NCBI RefSeq assembly: GCF_938018035.1
Contig: NZ_CALIJF010000414.1
Coordinates: 1-7,256, forward strand
Reading direction: 5' to 3'
Length of the DNA: 7,256 nt
Origin: an uncultured Campylobacter sp.
Lineage (GTDB): Bacteria; Campylobacterota; Campylobacteria; Campylobacterales; Campylobacteraceae
Position 1 is the first letter of the stretch, and each line of letters begins with the position of its first letter. Shown here piece after piece: positions 6,121 through 7,256 of the stretch. The translations under genes were made by a program, and so were the position numbers. The notes beneath the pieces are model-generated. The model was not told where the DNA came from. It saw only the letters and a list, made by a program, of their open reading frames with translations, and did not search any database.

Positions 6121-7256
6121 ATGCAAATCCCTATCGCATACGGCAAAGATGATCATCTAAATCTAGAGATAAACGAGAAAAATTTGCTCGGCGTTTTCGA
6201 TCCAAACCCCGTGGCTAAATTTGACGAAACGGCGCTCATCGCAAAGGCTCTGGCAAATCCGATAAATCAAAAAAGCTTTGACGAGTTCATAGCGGGCGAT
6301 GAAAAGATCGTCATCATCGTAAACGACGGCACTAGACCTACGCCTACGGCAAAAGTTTTAAAGCAAATTTACCCAAAAATCCGCGAGAAAAATAAAATTT
6401 TCATCATCGCCACGGGCTGCCATAGAGAGGGCACGCTTGATGAGTACGAGATGATCTTCGGTAAAGAAATTTACGCCGAGCTTAACGCCAAAAACGAAGT
6501 TCACGATCACGACTCCAAGCACGACGAGATGGTATTTTTAGGCGAGAGCAAAAACGGCACGCAGATGTATCTAAATAAAATCGTAGCCGAGGCTAAAAAA
6601 GTGATCGTCATCGGCTCGGTCGAGCCGCACTATTTCGCGGGCTACACGGGCGGCAGAAAGGCCTTTTTGCCTGGCACGGCGTCATACGAGAGCATCACGC
6701 AAAACCACAAACTAGCCCTTAGCTCCGACGCTCAGGCGCTGCGCCTAGAGGGCAATCCCGTGCATGAAGATATGATCGACGCGATGAAGGTTCTTGCGCA
6801 CATCGACGTTTTTTCGATCCAGACGGTGCTTGATAGCGAGCACGGCGTGTATTACGCAAGCGCGGGCGACCTCAATGACAGCTTTTACGACTGCGTGAAA
6901 AAGGCCGACGAGGTCTTTTGCGTAAATATCCCGCGCAAGGCAGATATCGTGATCTCGGTCGCGCCCTATCCGATGGACGTCGATCTCTATCAAGCGCAAA
7001 AAGCCCTAGACAACGGCAAACTAGCGCTTGCTCAGGACGGAATTTTAATAATGGTCGCAAAGTGCCGCACGGGCATCGGACCAAAGCCGTTTTTTGATCT
7101 GATGGCTTCCGCCGATACGCCTAAAAAGGTGCTAGAAAAGATCAGCGCGGGCTTTAAGCTCGGCTACCACAAAGCCGCTAAAATGGCTGAAATCTCGCTC
7201 TGGGCGCAGACCTGGGCGGTGAGTGATCTAAGCGACGATGAGATGCGAGCCGTACA
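6121..7256 (+). CDS. larA: LarA-family nickel-dependent 2-hydroxyacid (lactate) racemase, 3' end missing
   Basis: The frame opens at the ATG at 6121, 5 bases after a strong AGGAGG (6110-6115), and is uninterrupted for 378 residues to the window edge; the family usually has about 425, so roughly the last tenth is missing. LarA enzymes interconvert L- and D-lactate with a covalently bound nickel-pincer nucleotide. The active-site residues known for Lactobacillus plantarum LarA appear in matching order: R72 in DGTRPTP, H101 in GCHREGT, H170 and K180 in EPHYFAGYTGGRK (K180 being the cofactor-attachment lysine), H196 in TQNHK, and Q291 and K294 in YQAQK. From H170 to K294 the spacing equals that of the L. 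plantarum residues H174, K184, H200, Q295 and K298. It should be cytoplasmic, as there is no signal peptide. Relatives act on several 2-hydroxyacids, so lactate as substrate is likely but not proven. The cofactor-making genes larB, larC and larE are not in this window. Confidence 0.9.
   Translation, partial: MQIPIAYGKDDHLNLEINEKNLLGVFDPNPVAKFDETALIAKALANPINQKSFDEFIAGDEKIVIIVNDGTRPTPTAKVLKQIYPKIREKNKIFIIATGCHREGTLDEYEMIFGKEIYAELNAKNEVHDHDSKHDEMVFLGESKNGTQMYLNKIVAEAKKVIVIGSVEPHYFAGYTGGRKAFLPGTASYESITQNHKLALSSDAQALRLEGNPVHEDMIDAMKVLAHIDVFSIQTVLDSEHGVYYASAGDLNDSFYDCVKKADEVFCVNIPRKADIVISVAPYPMDVDLYQAQKALDNGKLALAQDGILIMVAKCRTGIGPKPFFDLMASADTPKKVLEKISAGFKLGYHKAAKMAEISLWAQTWAVSDLSDDEMRAV

Noticed and set aside
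6745..7084. Two overlapping minus-strand open frames inside the larA-family gene
   Set aside because: They are antisense to a continuous frame with all LarA active-site residues, and their high Arg, His and Cys content is typical of shadow frames.
1..7256. CRISPR arrays, tRNA or rRNA genes, insertion sequences, phage or plasmid features
   Set aside because: I saw no spaced direct repeats, cloverleaf-like sequence, transposase or integrase frame, or element ends; nearly all of the window is accounted for by respiratory and metabolic genes.

Overview
The window reads as chromosomal DNA of a Campylobacter or close epsilonproteobacterial relative. Supporting signs are A/T-rich words such as AAATTTT and AAATTCCGC, TATAAT -10 boxes without a clear -35, a Sec-exported nitrous oxide reductase with a fused cytochrome c, and a DcuB fumarate/succinate antiporter. 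The moderate G+C by eye fits the oral, higher-GC campylobacters (rectus/showae/gracilis/curvus type) better than C. jejuni. The species is an inference, not something I can read directly.

Layout: the left half (1-4016) is one minus-strand block. It runs from a beta-propeller-like exported protein (4016-2859), through nosZ (2846-255), to the start of a membrane protein in the position of nosB (212 to the window edge). The gaps are only 12 and 42 bases, so these genes are probably one transcript. A strong GNRA-capped hairpin lies between nosZ and the next gene.

A 295-base divergent region (4017-4311) separates this block from the plus-strand genes. It holds a good -10 box for dcuB, a perfect 6-1-6 palindrome just upstream of it, and two further inverted repeats. 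dcuB (4312-5979) ends at a Rho-independent terminator (5987-6015). A separate promoter and a strong ribosome binding site then lead into a LarA-family gene (6121 to the right edge, incomplete).

All recognisable genes fit anaerobic or microaerobic respiration. NosZ is the terminal reductase for N2O, DcuB exchanges fumarate for succinate during fumarate respiration, and a LarA-type nickel racemase may interconvert lactate or another 2-hydroxyacid isomer pair for use as carbon or electron donor. The nos block and dcuB/larA are divergent and need not be co-regulated.

The least ordinary features are an insertion of about 98 residues in the middle of DcuB that contains a two-fold internal repeat, and a five-residue periodic, repeat-like insertion inside the propeller protein upstream of nosZ. 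I see no mobile elements, CRISPR arrays, tRNA or rRNA genes.
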